Below, one piece after another: positions 18,036-29,233 of a stretch of DNA of 64,000 bases (position 1 is its first letter; each line of letters begins with the position of its first letter). The position numbers and the translations under genes were made by a program. Location of the stretch: NCBI GenBank assembly GCA_003427395.1, contig BFEA01000375.1, positions 758,294-822,293 of the forward strand, written 5' to 3'. The DNA comes from Chara braunii (Eukaryota > Streptophyta > Charophyceae > Charales > Characeae). The notes under the pieces are model-generated. The model ran no database searches and was not told where the DNA came from. It saw only the letters and a list, made by a program, of their open reading frames with translations.

Positions 18036-20376
18036 CCAAACGGAGGTAACGATCTTGGGTTTTAGGTGCTTCTTGGAAGAAAGAAGCCCTGATCCTAAGA
18101 AAGTGGATAAACTCTTGAACTGGCCGATGCCCTTAAAAACGGTTAGGGAAGTAAGGAGCTTCTTAGGGGTCTGCAGCTTCTGGCGGATCTTCATCCCCGG
18201 GTTCGCTAAGATAGCCGAGCCCCTTAGAGAAATGGTGCGACAAAGAGCTAGCTTAGAGTGGTCTGACCAAAGAGAGAAGGCTGCCCGGGTACGTCAAGAT
18301 AAGTTAAAAGATGGCGGGATCGTATTAGGAGTACCCTACTTCGGCGATGAAAGGGAGAGGTCCTTCATCATCGAAGCCGATGGCGGGCCGATAGCATTAG
18401 GAGGAGTGTTCGTGCAGCGAGATGAGAATGGTAAAGAAAGGTCACTTAGATTTCAGAGTCGCACCCTTAATTCGGTTGAGAGAGACTATATTCAGTTCAG
18501 GAAGGAACTCCTGGCAATCCTGCACTGTCTCAGGGTGTTTAGACACTATGTTATGCGGCGAAGATTCATCCTAAGAACGGATTCCACAGCGGTAATCGGA
18601 GCCGTTAAGAGGCATCAACAAGTAGATGTTACGGTCAGTAGGTGGATAGCTCATATATTGACGTATGATTTTGTATTAGAAAAGGTACCTACTGAAAAGA
18701 ATCGAGCTGATGGGCTGAGCCGCGTAGAATGGGGATCAATACATGATGAATCTCTTGAGGAGGCACCCTTCGTTGACGAATTCCTTATGGAAGACGATGA
18801 TGAAGGATTACCTCCAACTCCGAGTTGTTATACAGTTTCAGCCATAGCAACGAGCAGGGAAGACTGCTGGGGGAAAAAGGAAGACCCTTACCTCCATTAC
18901 CTTCTAACTCGAGAGGATGAGGAGGAAGGATGGTATGGGATGGCAGAACAAGCTGCTGTTGCAGCCCATGAGCTAGCAAAAAGTTCAAGGATGGCTGAAC
19001 GAAGGCTGAATGAGATAGAGGAAGAGTCGGAAGACCCTGAGCAAGATAAGGACGCTGAGGAGAGATTTAAGAAGGATGAGTATGATGGGGAATATAAGAG
19101 GATCGGTATGGTAATGAACAGTAATCAGTTGGACGAATTCTATCATGAGAGAACAAAGAGAACCTTTATGCTGCGTAGGGGTCACATTTTTGTGGATGCT
19201 AAGGAAGGACTACCGCCACTGAGAGTAGTATGTGGTAAGGAAAGGCAACTAAAGGTGATCGTCGCGCTGCATGAGGGTCGAGCAGGGGGTCATAGGGGTG
19301 CGGATGCTACATATTATAAAGTATCCCGACTATATCACTGGGATGGCCTCAGGGATATGGTTATGAGATATTGTAAGTCATGTGAAGCCTGTCAGAAAAG
19401 GTCATCTATGAGATTGATTGAACCCTTATACCCCACTGTTCTTGTTGAACCTGGTAGTACTGTTCACCTTGATCTAATTACTATGCCACCTGGTAAGGAT
19501 GGAATGAAATATGTACTAAACATGAAAGATAACATGTCTGGTTATGTTGAAGCAAAAGTCATCCGTAAGAAAACTGCAAAGTCAGTGGCAGATTGGATCG
19601 AGGAAATCTATCTGAGGTACCCCTTCATACGTGAGTTTGTGGCTGATCAGGGATCAAAATTCAAGAACGAGATGGTCAGGAGGCTCATGTTCAGACTTGG
19701 AGTCAGGATCAGATTTGTGACACCATACCATCCTCAGGCTAATGCACCAGTGAAGAGAGGGCACAGGACACTAAAGGATGCTATATCAAAATGGTGCCAA
19801 GGCAACTCCAGGAACTGGCCATCTTTCTTAAGGGCAGATGTCTATGCTGACAATGTGACTGTCAAACGGACTATAGGTTATGCGCCTATTACACTCTGGT
19901 ATGGCAGGTATGCTACTTCTCTCATTGAGAACCTGGTTGAGACCTGGACCCATGAGGCACAAAGAGAGTCGTACTCCACAGAGGAGTTGCTGAGGCTGAG
20001 GATCAGGCAGATTAAGGAAGTGGATGAGGCCATAATTGAGGCCACAAAGAGGATGTCACACAGCAGGTTATCTGATCAGACACGATGGAACAGCAAGAGG
20101 TACATCAGGAAGGAACAACTTCAGGTTGGAGATATTGTACTTCTACATGATACATCTCTCGAGACACAGTGGACCAAGAGATTGGAGGCCAGGTGGATGG
20201 GACCATTCAGGATCATCAGAGAGGTTGAAGACAAGGCCTACGAGTTAGCAGAGATGGATGGTACGAGATCCCATAGTATAGTATCCGGCTCACGGCTTCG
20301 AAAATCCATACTTAGAGATGCAGATTTGATTCCGAGTTCGGGCAGAGTGATGAGGCGAGGCCCGAGGGCCATCTAG
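18031..20376 (+). CDS. pol: E1 RT thumb, RNase H and integrase (integrase Glu lost)
   Basis: 781 codons without a stop. Residues 1-75 are the RT thumb/connection (EVRSFLGVCSFWRIFIPGFA). RNase H spans about 105-235 (IIEADGG, LRTDSTAV, NRADGLSR). The integrase zinc finger follows (His in LHEGRAGGH about 410-420, CKSCEAC about 450), then the integrase core with Asp in HLDLI (about 478), Asp in VADQGSKF (about 538) and NAPVKRGH (about 571), where the third catalytic residue is Lys instead of the usual Glu (E3 has VERG). A GPY/F-type module (ARWMGPFRII) lies near 723. The domain order RT-RH-IN marks it as Ty3/gypsy. No chromodomain was recognised. Confidence 0.92.
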
Positions 20377-20383
20377 CATCAGC

Positions 20384-21010
20384 CTAGACATGCTGAGACG
20401 TGGCCAATGTGCCCTCAGCATTTGTTGGGACATGGTGAGAGTGCCGCCAACTTCGGATGATTATGAGCTGAGACGTGGCCAGTGTGCCCTCGGCTTTTGT
20501 TGGGACGTGGTGAGAGTGCCGCCAACTTCGGATGATTATAAGCTGAGACGTGGCCAGTATGCCCTCAACATTTGTTGGGACGTGGTGAGAGTGCCGCCAA
20601 CTTCAGATGATTATTTGCTGGGACGTGGCCAGTGAGCCGCCAGCTATCGATGATATTGAGCTGGGATGTGGACAGTGTTGCCGCCAGCTACAAATGATGA
20701 NGACGTGGCCAGTGAGCCGCCAGCTATCGATGATATTGAGCTGGGATGTGGACAGTGTTGCCGCCAGCTACAGATGATGATGATTATTTGCTGGGATGTG
20801 GCCAGTGAACCGCCAGCTATCGATGATTATGAGCTGGGATGCGGACAGTGTTGCCGCCAGCTACAGATGATGATGATTATTTGATGGGACGTGGCCAGTG
20901 AGCCACCGGCTATCGATGATGATTATGAGTTGGACGTGGCCAGTGAACCGCCAACTATCGATGATGATTATGTGCTGGGACGTGGCCTGTATGCCGCCAG
21001 CAGCAGCCGA
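20384..21010 (+). repeat. Post-pol minisatellite of E1
   Basis: Three units of about 74 bp (GCTGAGACGTGGCCAGTGTG ... GTGCCGCCAACTTCGGATGA) are followed by more degenerate units (GACGTGGCCAGTGAGCCGCC, AGCTATCGATGAT). One N at 20701. Confidence 0.85.
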
Positions 21011-22731
21011 CAGTCGACTGCTATGATTATGGTATGATTTCGGATGTCGGAGCTGGATACGAGCAGCCTATGATGGCTCGGCTCATTGGTGGACTTATGT
21101 GTCTGTCTGGCCTAGATTGACCCCAGTTTTGTATGATTGTGAGTTAAACTTTTAAAATTTCAATTCATTGCATTGTATCTGGCTTGTCATGTGTCAGTTC
21201 TGGGACATGCCTGGGGGATTGGGAGCCAGTTTATGGGATTTCAGTTCTTGCCTCTTATTGTATTTTATTTAGTCTGAATGACATTTATGAAAAGAATGGC
21301 TGTGGGATAAAGTAAAATTTATTTTCTTCCTCTCATAAGTCAGCGCTCAGTTGATGGGGCAACCTTCTAGTACGATTGCGTAAGGAGGATTGCCTAGCAT
21401 CGTCTGGCACAAATTGATTAGCTATCTCTGAAAGAGGGTGACATTTAGCTTAGTGAAGTGTTCCCTTGGCAAGGGACTCAGCATCGCCGAGATGGGGTTC
21501 CTCTCCAGACGGGCCTTCGCGGCTAAACGCTACCAAGCTCTAAAGGGGTAGGTAATCAGTCATATGTCATAATCAATGGAGTGATCTGTCCGATCATGTG
21601 ATCGGGCAAAGATCACTTAGCATCGCAGCGGATTGAGGCTCGCTGCATTCTTCATGCTGGAAGGAGTGTTCCCACTGCAGCCGTCAGACTCTCGCAATGG
21701 TTCCCCGGCGAGAGTCTATCCACAGTGTCGTCCCCTGCAGTGTCAGCACTTGCGTCCTTCATGAAGAGGCGAAGAGTTTTCAACTGCGCCTCTTGAGCAA
21801 GAGATGATTCCCTGAAGCAGGTTCTCATAAGGTCCAGAGGCTAGCTGGGTCAGCGGGGTGTCTGAGCCATAGTGGCAGATAACTCCGAACCCTAGGGTGG
21901 CTAGCTGTTCCTCAGGTCATCGTATGGTGATCTGGTCCGCATGCTAGAAAGGTAGGAGGCATCCTGAGCCTCTCCTAGTCTAAATCCGACATTTGGCTGA
22001 TCAAGGTGGTGGACTCCTACTATCACTCTGATCGGGATGTCTCTCGGGAGCAGTGTCTCCAGGGGCATTCCCTTGGCATCGGGCTTGACATCTGTTTTGC
22101 AGGTACCCTACAGCCAGACAGAGACAACGGGGTTCGGTATGACCCGACAGTGAGCGGCACAGAGCCGGCAGACAGAGACAACGGGGTTTGGTATGACCCG
22201 ATAGTGAGCGGCACATAGCTGGCAGACAAAAAAAAAGGGGTTTGGTATGATCACCTCTTATGAGGCGGCCTTCGATCTAGATGATCCTGGATGCGATGAT
22301 TGGTCCCATAGCCGCTCGTGGATGAGATATCGATGAGGATTGTGTTGTACTGATGGGCAGTATGGATGAGATGAACTGATCCAATGATGATGAGATGTGG
22401 AGGCCAGGATTGAGACTTGGACTGCTAGACCAGACCTAGCAATGGGGTCAGGTCTAAGATTGAGGATCGATCTTGATGATACGTGAGGACAAACCTAATG
22501 AAAGGTTCGACTTGAGATTGAGACTGATTCAGTGATGCAAGGGAACGGGATTGATAGTATGATTGGGTTGCATGAGCAATCATGATACTTGCGTGCGGTG
22601 ACTGCACCACGCAAGTCTGATACGGTTAGTTCCTTCTTGATTTTGATGGTGGCTTGGACCAGTGGTCCATGCCTTATTGAGTGAGCACTCAAGCCCTAGC
22701 GGGCGAGCACCCTGATGATTGGGGATATAGT
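21011..22731 (+). other. E1 3' internal region, non-coding
   Basis: No credible ORF. A 54-bp direct repeat occurs twice at about 22107-22216 (AGACAGAGACAACGGGGTT, then TATGACCCG). The remainder is GAT-rich without recognisable motifs. It separates pol from the antisense ORF. Confidence 0.6.
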
Positions 22732-23238
22732 CTATATGATACCCCTGTATATCAGATAGCATATAAGGCCGCTTAGCTCAAGTTGGCATATGAAGAACAA
22801 CGCAAGTACGAGGCACAAGCAATAGTTGGGTGGCGCAGCCTGATGGGCGACGGACGGTTCTGGTGCGCGTGGCAACGGCTGTGGCGCAGGGCGAGGCGGC
22901 TGTGGCAGGACGGTGAGCTGGCGAGGAGATGGTTGAATGGAGGAAGAAGGGTGATATGATGAAGGGTATGATCGAGAGGGCGGATCAAAACGTGGAGGCG
23001 GAGAGCCGTAGCGTTGCTCGTATTTATACGCATAGTACATCATGGATCTAGGCGTCGGCGTGCGTTCGCGCCGGTCCTCTGAGCGATGGCGCAAGCGCGT
23101 TCCTCCCCATCTCATCTCCTCCTCCTCCTCTTCGGATCTCTCCCCTTCGTACGTCAAATCGATCAGTCGATCTGGCGCCTTCCCCTGTCGACCACCCCTC
23201 CCACGTCCAGTGCCCGAGCCTCGCGTCTTTGGCGCCAT
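22732..23238 (-). CDS. Antisense ORF beside the E1 3' LTR, unknown function
   Basis: 168 residues on the minus strand from ATG 23238, in an excellent start context (GCCATGG). The N-terminus is basic and Gly-rich (MAPKTRGSGTGRGRGGRQG), followed by an acidic run (EEEEEE), a Tyr/Pro-rich middle and a Pro-rich stretch. The last 25-30 residues are hydrophobic (LVLALFFICQLELSGLICYL) and could be a membrane segment or read-in past an unrecognised splice site. A TATA box lies about 160 bp upstream on the same strand. Antisense ORFs in this position are known in some plant gypsy elements; relatedness is not claimed. Confidence 0.5.
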   Translation of the reverse strand: MAPKTRGSGTGRGRGGRQGKAPDRLIDLTYEGERSEEEEEEMRWGGTRLRHRSEDRRERTPTPRSMMYYAYKYEQRYGSPPPRFDPPSRSYPSSYHPSSSIQPSPRQLTVLPQPPRPAPQPLPRAPEPSVAHQAAPPNYCLCLVLALFFICQLELSGLICYLIYRGII

Positions 23239-23398
23239 GGCAAAAACTAATTAGCTGCGCGACGGTAAGCGCTGCGCAACGATGAGTGCTAGTGCGATAA
23301 GAGCGCAAGCAAGTCAAGAACGATGAAGACAGTGATAGTAGCAAGAGCGTAATAGCGTTGCCGCTGTGCACTCGAATACGAATGATGAGAGCAAGTAA

Positions 23399-23408
23399 GT
23401 TTTTATAG
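23399..23408 (-). promoter_or_regulatory. Candidate TATA box for the antisense ORF
   Basis: The minus strand reads CTATAAAAAC here, about 160 bp upstream of the antisense ATG and about 45 bp inside the 3' LTR boundary. Confidence 0.45.
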
Positions 23409-24241
23409 TGGCCGAAACCTGGCGAGGACGCCAGGAATGGGGTTTGGTATGGTTGTCGAAAGATGATGCGGCGCAGCAGTGGAAATTGACTCATCGCGGT
23501 CAACTCCCGCGCTGCGTCAAAATTGCGTCCGCAGTCAACCCCGCGATGCGTCAAAATCGCGACTAGGGACGTCCGCAGTCACGGCCAAACTGGACCCTAG
23601 CGCATCGATTAGATTTCCCCTGGGCCGAAGCCGAGGGAAAAGCGGCGCGACGGTACGGTTCTCGGGAAGCCTAATCGTCCCCGTCGGACTGGACCGACGC
23701 GACCGCAATAGGCCAATTAGTGGGTTCGGTCCAAACGGCACTTGAAACAGACCAAGGGTTAGCGAGATATTCAAGTTTGACCGGTTCGGACCGGACCGAC
23801 ACGACCGGGTAACCCGGCCAGGAAAGGAACAGCCCTAAGTAGCCATATAAAATGAACAGCCATGCCCGAATAATTTAAATAGGGTCATGTGCTATTTTTA
23901 GCACGGGACTGACTGTTCATCTATCGGGGACTGGGCCTGCACCAGTCCCGTTCTAAAAATAACACAGCCCCACGCTATTTTTAGCGTGGGACTGACTGTT
24001 CATCTACCGGGGACTGGGCCTGCGCCAGTCCCGTTCTAAAAATAACACAGTCCCACGCTAGTTTTAGCGTGGGACTGACTGTTCATCTACCGGGGACTGG
24101 GCCTGCGCTAGTCCCGTTCTAAAAATAGGAATGACTGTTCATATCCCGAGGTCGGGACTGCTGCTATTATTAGCACAGGCCCGGTCTAGAGTTTGACCGC
24201 AGCCCCGACCATGGGACTGCAGCACTCAGCCCCGATCGCTT

Positions 24242-24267
24242 GGCCTCTCCATTATAAAAGAGAGGCC
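24242..24267 (+). promoter_or_regulatory. TATA box in dyad, E1 3' LTR copy
   Basis: TATAAAAG (24253-24260) between GGCCTCTC (24242-24249) and GAGAGGCC (24260-24267), identical to the 5' LTR promoter. From here transcription would run outward into E2. Confidence 0.6.
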
Positions 24268-27200
24268 ATGTCACTCAAGAACACGGATCACACAGATCAC
24301 AGATCAGCGTGAGGAAGATCAGCATGCGTGGCACACGTGACACGGATCAGACTGTGAGAGAACCCTCACTTGCAGGAGTGCTGCAGCTTTGGCCCGGCAA
24401 GGAGCGAAAGACACGAGCCAAAGAGCAGCGACGTGCCAGCGGGAGCATGAGGGGAGCGCAGAGAAGGAGGCAAGAGGGACGAGCAGGAGGCAAGAGGGAC
24501 GAGCAGGAGGCAAGCAAAGGAAGGGGTAAGGAAAGGGAGGGACAAGATTGACCCCTCGCCTTCCCTTTTTCACCCCTTTTCTTCTCCCATTTTCTCTTCT
24601 CTCCCCTCTTCTTCCCTCCCCGTCTTCTTTCTAACTGCCTTCATGTGTTGTGTGCATGATGTATCTGATTTGTGCGAATTATGACGGAGCTCTGCATTAG
24701 TTGATTGGCCATAATTTTTGTGCTCACACGTTGTAATTGAGGGCTGAGACCAAACTGTGTGTCTTCACACACCATGCGTGAGAGTCATATTCGAATTGTG
24801 TGCCTGTGCACTCCGTGCCTGAGGACATTTTTTTTTCTTTTGACCGTGTGTACACTAAGAACCATATCAGAGTCCTGTTGCTGTTTGCGACTGTGCACCA
24901 GTGCGCACCACTCCTGAGAAACACTTTTCGCTGTTTGTGACTGTGCCCCAGTGCGCACCACTCTAGAAAGTCATTTTGCGACTGTGCGCCGGTGCCCACC
25001 GCTCTTGAGAATCATATCAGGGTCCTGTTGCTGTTTGCGACTGTGCGCCAGTGCGCACCACCCTTGAGAACCATATCAGAGTCCTGTTGCTGTTTGCGAT
25101 TGTGCGCCAGTGTGCACCACCCTTGAGAACCACATCAGAGTCCTGTTGCTGTTTGCGACTGTGCGCCACTGCGCACCACTCTTGAGAACCATGTCAGAGT
25201 CCTGTTGCTGTCTGCGACTGTGCGCTAGTGCGCACCACTCTTGAGAACCATACCTGAGTCTTTTCGCTGTTTGTGACTGTGCGCCAGTGCGCACCACTCT
25301 TGAAAGCCATTTTGCAACTGTGCGCCAGTGCGCACCACTCTTGAGAACCATACCTGAGTCTTTTCGCTGTTTGTGACTGTGCGCCAGTACGCACCACTCT
25401 TGAAAGCCATTTTGCGACTGTGCGCCATATCGCACCACTCTTGAGAACCATACCTGAGTCTTTTCGTTGTTTGTGACTGTGCGCCAGCACGCACCACTCT
25501 TGAAAGCCATATCTAAGTCTTTAGCTGTGCGCCAGCGCGCACCACTCTTGAAAGCCATCTGCAACTGTGCGCCAGCACTCTTGAAAGTCATATTTGAGTC
25601 ATTTTGCTGTTTGCAAGTGTGCGCAAGCGCGCACCACTCTTAAAGGTCATTTTGTGAACTGTGCTATTCTCAACTGTGCGCTGAGTGCACACCTTGATTG
25701 AGGGCCAATACTGAGCTCTGAGCATTTTGCAACTGTTCACACCTTGATTGAGGGCCAATACTGAGCTCTGAGCATTTCGCAACTGTGCACCGAGTGAGCA
25801 CTTGCCATTTCTGAGTTTTGTGCGGCGGTTCTCTGGCCCTAAGTGAAGGCTGAGTGGAGCCCTCAAATGCTAGCCAAAACAACAGCTATTTTAATCATTT
25901 TGTTAATGTGACCAGCTATTTGCTTGGCTGGCCACACGAGCTTTATGCGGCAGTTCTCTGGCCCTTAGTGAAGGCTGTGACGAGCCCTCAAATGGTAGTC
26001 GCAGCAAAAGCCATTCTATTCATTTTACCATATGACCGACATCGGCCCTAAGCGAGGGCTAATTGGTCCCGTCAGATACCAGGCACAGTGAGAGTTATTT
26101 TGAGAGGGTTGTGACGCTGGACTGCAGTAAACTGTGGACTATGTTCAGCGTTTCCCACTCAATGCGGTAATGCTGGACTGCAGTAAACAGTGGACTATGA
26201 CGCGGTAGACTGTGGTAGATTGCGGTAACGCCATACTGGTCGGACTATGCTCATGCTCGGGACAGTAATAATGATGCTGGGCAGCACTCTTTTCTTCTTG
26301 GGATATTGTTGTTAGGACGCGCATGCAAGCTTGTTATTATTTAAGTGTAAGCCAGTGCGCGCCCAGATCAGATTTATTTAAGTGTGCACCAGTGCGCACC
26401 AAGATCAGACATTATTATTTAAGTATGCGCCAGTGCGCGCCCGGATCAGATTTATTATTTAAGTGTGCGCCAGTGCGCGCCCAGATCAGATTTATTATTT
26501 TTAAGTGCGAGCCAGCGCGCGCCCAGAGCAGATATTATTTTAAGTGCGCGCCCGTGCGCGCCCAGACCTGATATTTCTATTTTGAGTGTGCGCCCGTGCG
26601 TGCCCAAGCTTGGAATAGCAGTTAGAGTGCGCGCCCGTGCGCGCCCAAGCTTGGAATAGCAGTTAGAGTGCGCGCCCATGTGCGCCCAAGCTTGTAATAT
26701 CAGTTAGAGTGCGCGCCCATGCGCGCCCACGCTTGGAATAGCAGTAAGAGTACGCGCCCATGCGCGCCCCAGCTTGGTATTGCAGTTAGAGTGCGCACAC
26801 ATACGCGCCCAACCTTGGAATAGCAGTTAGAGTGCGTGCCCATGCGCGCCCAAGCTTGGTATTGAAGTTAGTGTGCGCGCCCATGCGCGCCCAAGCTTGA
26901 CATCGCTATATGAGTGCGCACCCGTGTCCGCCCAGGCTGGATATAGTTATTTGAGTGCGCGCCCGTGTGCGCTTGCGCTGGATATTGCCTTTTGAGTGTA
27001 TTAGAGTACGTGCCTATGTGCGCCCAGGCTGGGTATCGTTATTTGAGTGNGCGCCCGTGTGCGCCAGAGCCTATGATTATTATGAGATGATTTGCCATCA
27101 CGCTCCCGTTGATTTATTTCCTTGCTGATCAGCAACACCTCATGCATGTGATATTTTCCCTCGCACGGGGAGCATTGGCAGTTCAGTCCCTGCATAGATG

Positions 27201-27663
27201 ACCTGGCTCAGTTTAGCCCCAGTACATTCAGCATTTGTGACTGGTCCCTGTGCATGAGATGTTCTATTGATCTGTTGCTGTTCAGCCGGGCCCCTTCAGG
27301 CGGGCCAACTTGAGATTGTTGTTGTTCAGCCGGGCCCTTTAGGCGGGCCAACTTGAGATTACTGTTGTTCAGTCGGACCTCTTCAGGCGGGCCCACCTCT
27401 CGAGATTGTTGCAGTTTTCAGCCAGGCCCTTTCAGGCGGGCCCCTTCTTCTGAGATAGTTGTTGTTCAGCCAGGCCCATTCAGGCGGGCTTTATATTGAG
27501 TTGCTGTTCAGCCGGGCCCATTTAGTCGGGCCCTATATCGAGTTGCAGTTCAGTTAGGCCATTTAGACAGGCCTCCACATTGAGTTGCTGATTACTATCT
27601 GGCCAGGTCTTGGAGGGAGTATTTGCATTAGTGAGAGTGCACCTTCCGTCCAAGCTGGCCTGA

Positions 27664-28062
27664 CATCGTGAGACTAACCCTAAGTGGGGTAGATTGATTG
27701 AGAGGTTCTGCTACAGACATGTGGGACATCAGAGTTTCACTATCAGGGCTAATGAGTCCTCGACTTCGAGACACACGCTCGTGATCACCTACTTGGTGAA
27801 GGGGGCAGAGACAGGAGTGAAGGGCACCACTTACGACAGGATCGTAAATTACATATTTCGCAGGGAAAGCTATTGGAGGGACAACTGGCTACATGTGGTG
27901 TTCCCTCGCGTACCTTCAGCACCTGGGGGCGTGCTCTTCGATTTTGATGGATGCAACCCCAAGCCCCTTAGTGAGTCTCGCAGCAAGGACAAGAGGCGGA
28001 AGGACGACCGGATTAGGAGAGAGATAGCCAGATCCGGGGTCCCAATCACTACATGCGTCTAG
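27664..28062 (+). pseudogene. LTR ORF u1, 3' LTR copy
   Basis: Same frame as 11149-11607, but closed upstream by TGA at 27661 (CGA in the 5' LTR) and ended by TAG at the codon after TTCV. No ATG. Scattered substitutions relative to the 5' copy include GGG to GAG at the IERF/IGRF position. Confidence 0.4.
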
Positions 28063-28272
28063 AGATCAGAGACAGATGAGTCGGACTTGGAGCCCTGCAC
28101 CGTGAGTGACATTGATCTGGGCAATTATTTCGATTGGGACACTTACAGAGGCTGAGTTTGTGGACAGTGACGAGAGCATTGGAGACTGGTGAGCGACGAC
28201 GTCGGAGAGCGACTTTGAGGAGGATTGCGTATCTTCTTGCACGGTATCTGCTTGAGGGTGATTGACCCCTAC

Positions 28273-28710
28273 ATGTCAGACGACTCTAGGTCTGAGACAG
28301 TTATTGGTCCCCCAAGAGGGGAGGGTCCGGTCCAGTACCTTGGAGATGGCTATAGTCATTTGGTTGGGACAGACTTTGCTATGCAGGCTTATCGAAAGCC
28401 TCTTTACGGAGACCGTTTCCTCGAGGTATCCTACATCTACTCAGATGGGAGAGGGCGGATTGAGATATTGATTGGAGCTACAGGCGACATTATCCTTGCG
28501 GAGGAGCTTTATCTCAGGAGCGTTGCAGACGAGGAGATGGCGAGATGCATGGCCTATATCTGCAAGATTGATCCAGCAGCGCCTCTCGAGATCAGTTATG
28601 TGGTTCCAGAGTCTATAGCCACGCGGGTTCTCAATGACGAGGTGCCAGATACAGAGTCCCAGACAGCAGCACTTTCTCACGAGGGGGTACCGCTTATTAT
28701 CATCGATTGA
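28273..28710 (+). CDS. LTR ORF u2, 3' LTR copy
   Basis: Encodes the same 145 residues as 11812-12249, beginning MSDDSRSETV. Unknown function. Confidence 0.5.
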   Translation: MSDDSRSETVIGPPRGEGPVQYLGDGYSHLVGTDFAMQAYRKPLYGDRFLEVSYIYSDGRGRIEILIGATGDIILAEELYLRSVADEEMARCMAYICKIDPAAPLEISYVVPESIATRVLNDEVPDTESQTAALSHEGVPLIIID

Positions 28711-29233
28711 GGTTCTCTCTTTTCAGTCACTATGATGTATTATGACATTATTATTTATTAGTGACTGCAGCCCTCCGATGGCTGCTCCCTGCATATTCTG
28801 TGTACTACTCTTCAGTCTCGTTTCTCTGGTCATGCTCTTGCAGAGTCTGGTTTCTGATCTCCTCGTTTTGTCAGTGTCAATTATTCTATGATGATGCATG
28901 TATGTTATTTTCCTCCTTACTTTACACAGGTTACACTCAAGGCAGCTTGAAGGACTCCTGAATGATAGGGACTCCGGGGACCTTGGGTCTATCCTTTATA
29001 CGGGGTCAGGTGCAGGCGATAAACCCGAACGCCTCACTCTAAGCCGTGTCGCCGCTGGCAGGAGGGATAACCCTGACTACTCGGCTGTATGACAAAGTGT
29101 GACTGCCTCTGAATACACCTCTATTTTTATACCTATCAAAATCCTGCGTGACAGCCTGCCAGTCCTCCAACCCACTGAGCTCGGTCCGGGGAAGGACATC
29201 TCACCCGACCCTTGGAGCGGTGGGGGCGCGACA

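Larger units (their letters stand above)
6502..29233 (+). mobile_element. E1: complete 22.7-kb Ty3/gypsy LTR retrotransposon nested in the E2 LTR
   Basis: Both ends are defined: LTRs begin TGTCGAAAG (6502, 23454) and end GCGCGACA (12772, 29233), a tRNA-Asp PBS follows the 5' LTR, and CCGT flanks the whole. Removing it rejoins the two halves of the E2 LTR. The internal region (12773-23453) carries accessory ORFs a-d, gag, protease, RT, RNase H and integrase in gypsy order (integrase last), then a minisatellite and an antisense ORF. Coding capacity is broken by several stops and by RT and integrase active-site changes, so this copy cannot be autonomous. Confidence 0.93.
23454..29233 (+). repeat. 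E1 3' LTR (5.78 kb)
   Basis: It begins TGTCGAAAG and ends GCGACA. It carries the same modules as the 5' LTR: U3 hairpins (23881-24130), TATA dyad, 58-bp array (24845-25640), GCGCGC array (26330-27055), GGCCC array (27270-27585) and ORFs u1 and u2, but no adapter sequence. An N at 27050 sits at the same base as the N at 10546 in the 5' LTR. The sequence just before the LTR (GGAATGGGGTTTGG) is the only purine-rich run, a weak polypurine tract candidate. Confidence 0.93.

Noticed and set aside
24724-25591. Minus-strand repetitive ORFs with WCALAHS-type peptides
   Set aside because: The unit length keeps frames open by chance through the tandem array; different frames give different repetitive peptides.
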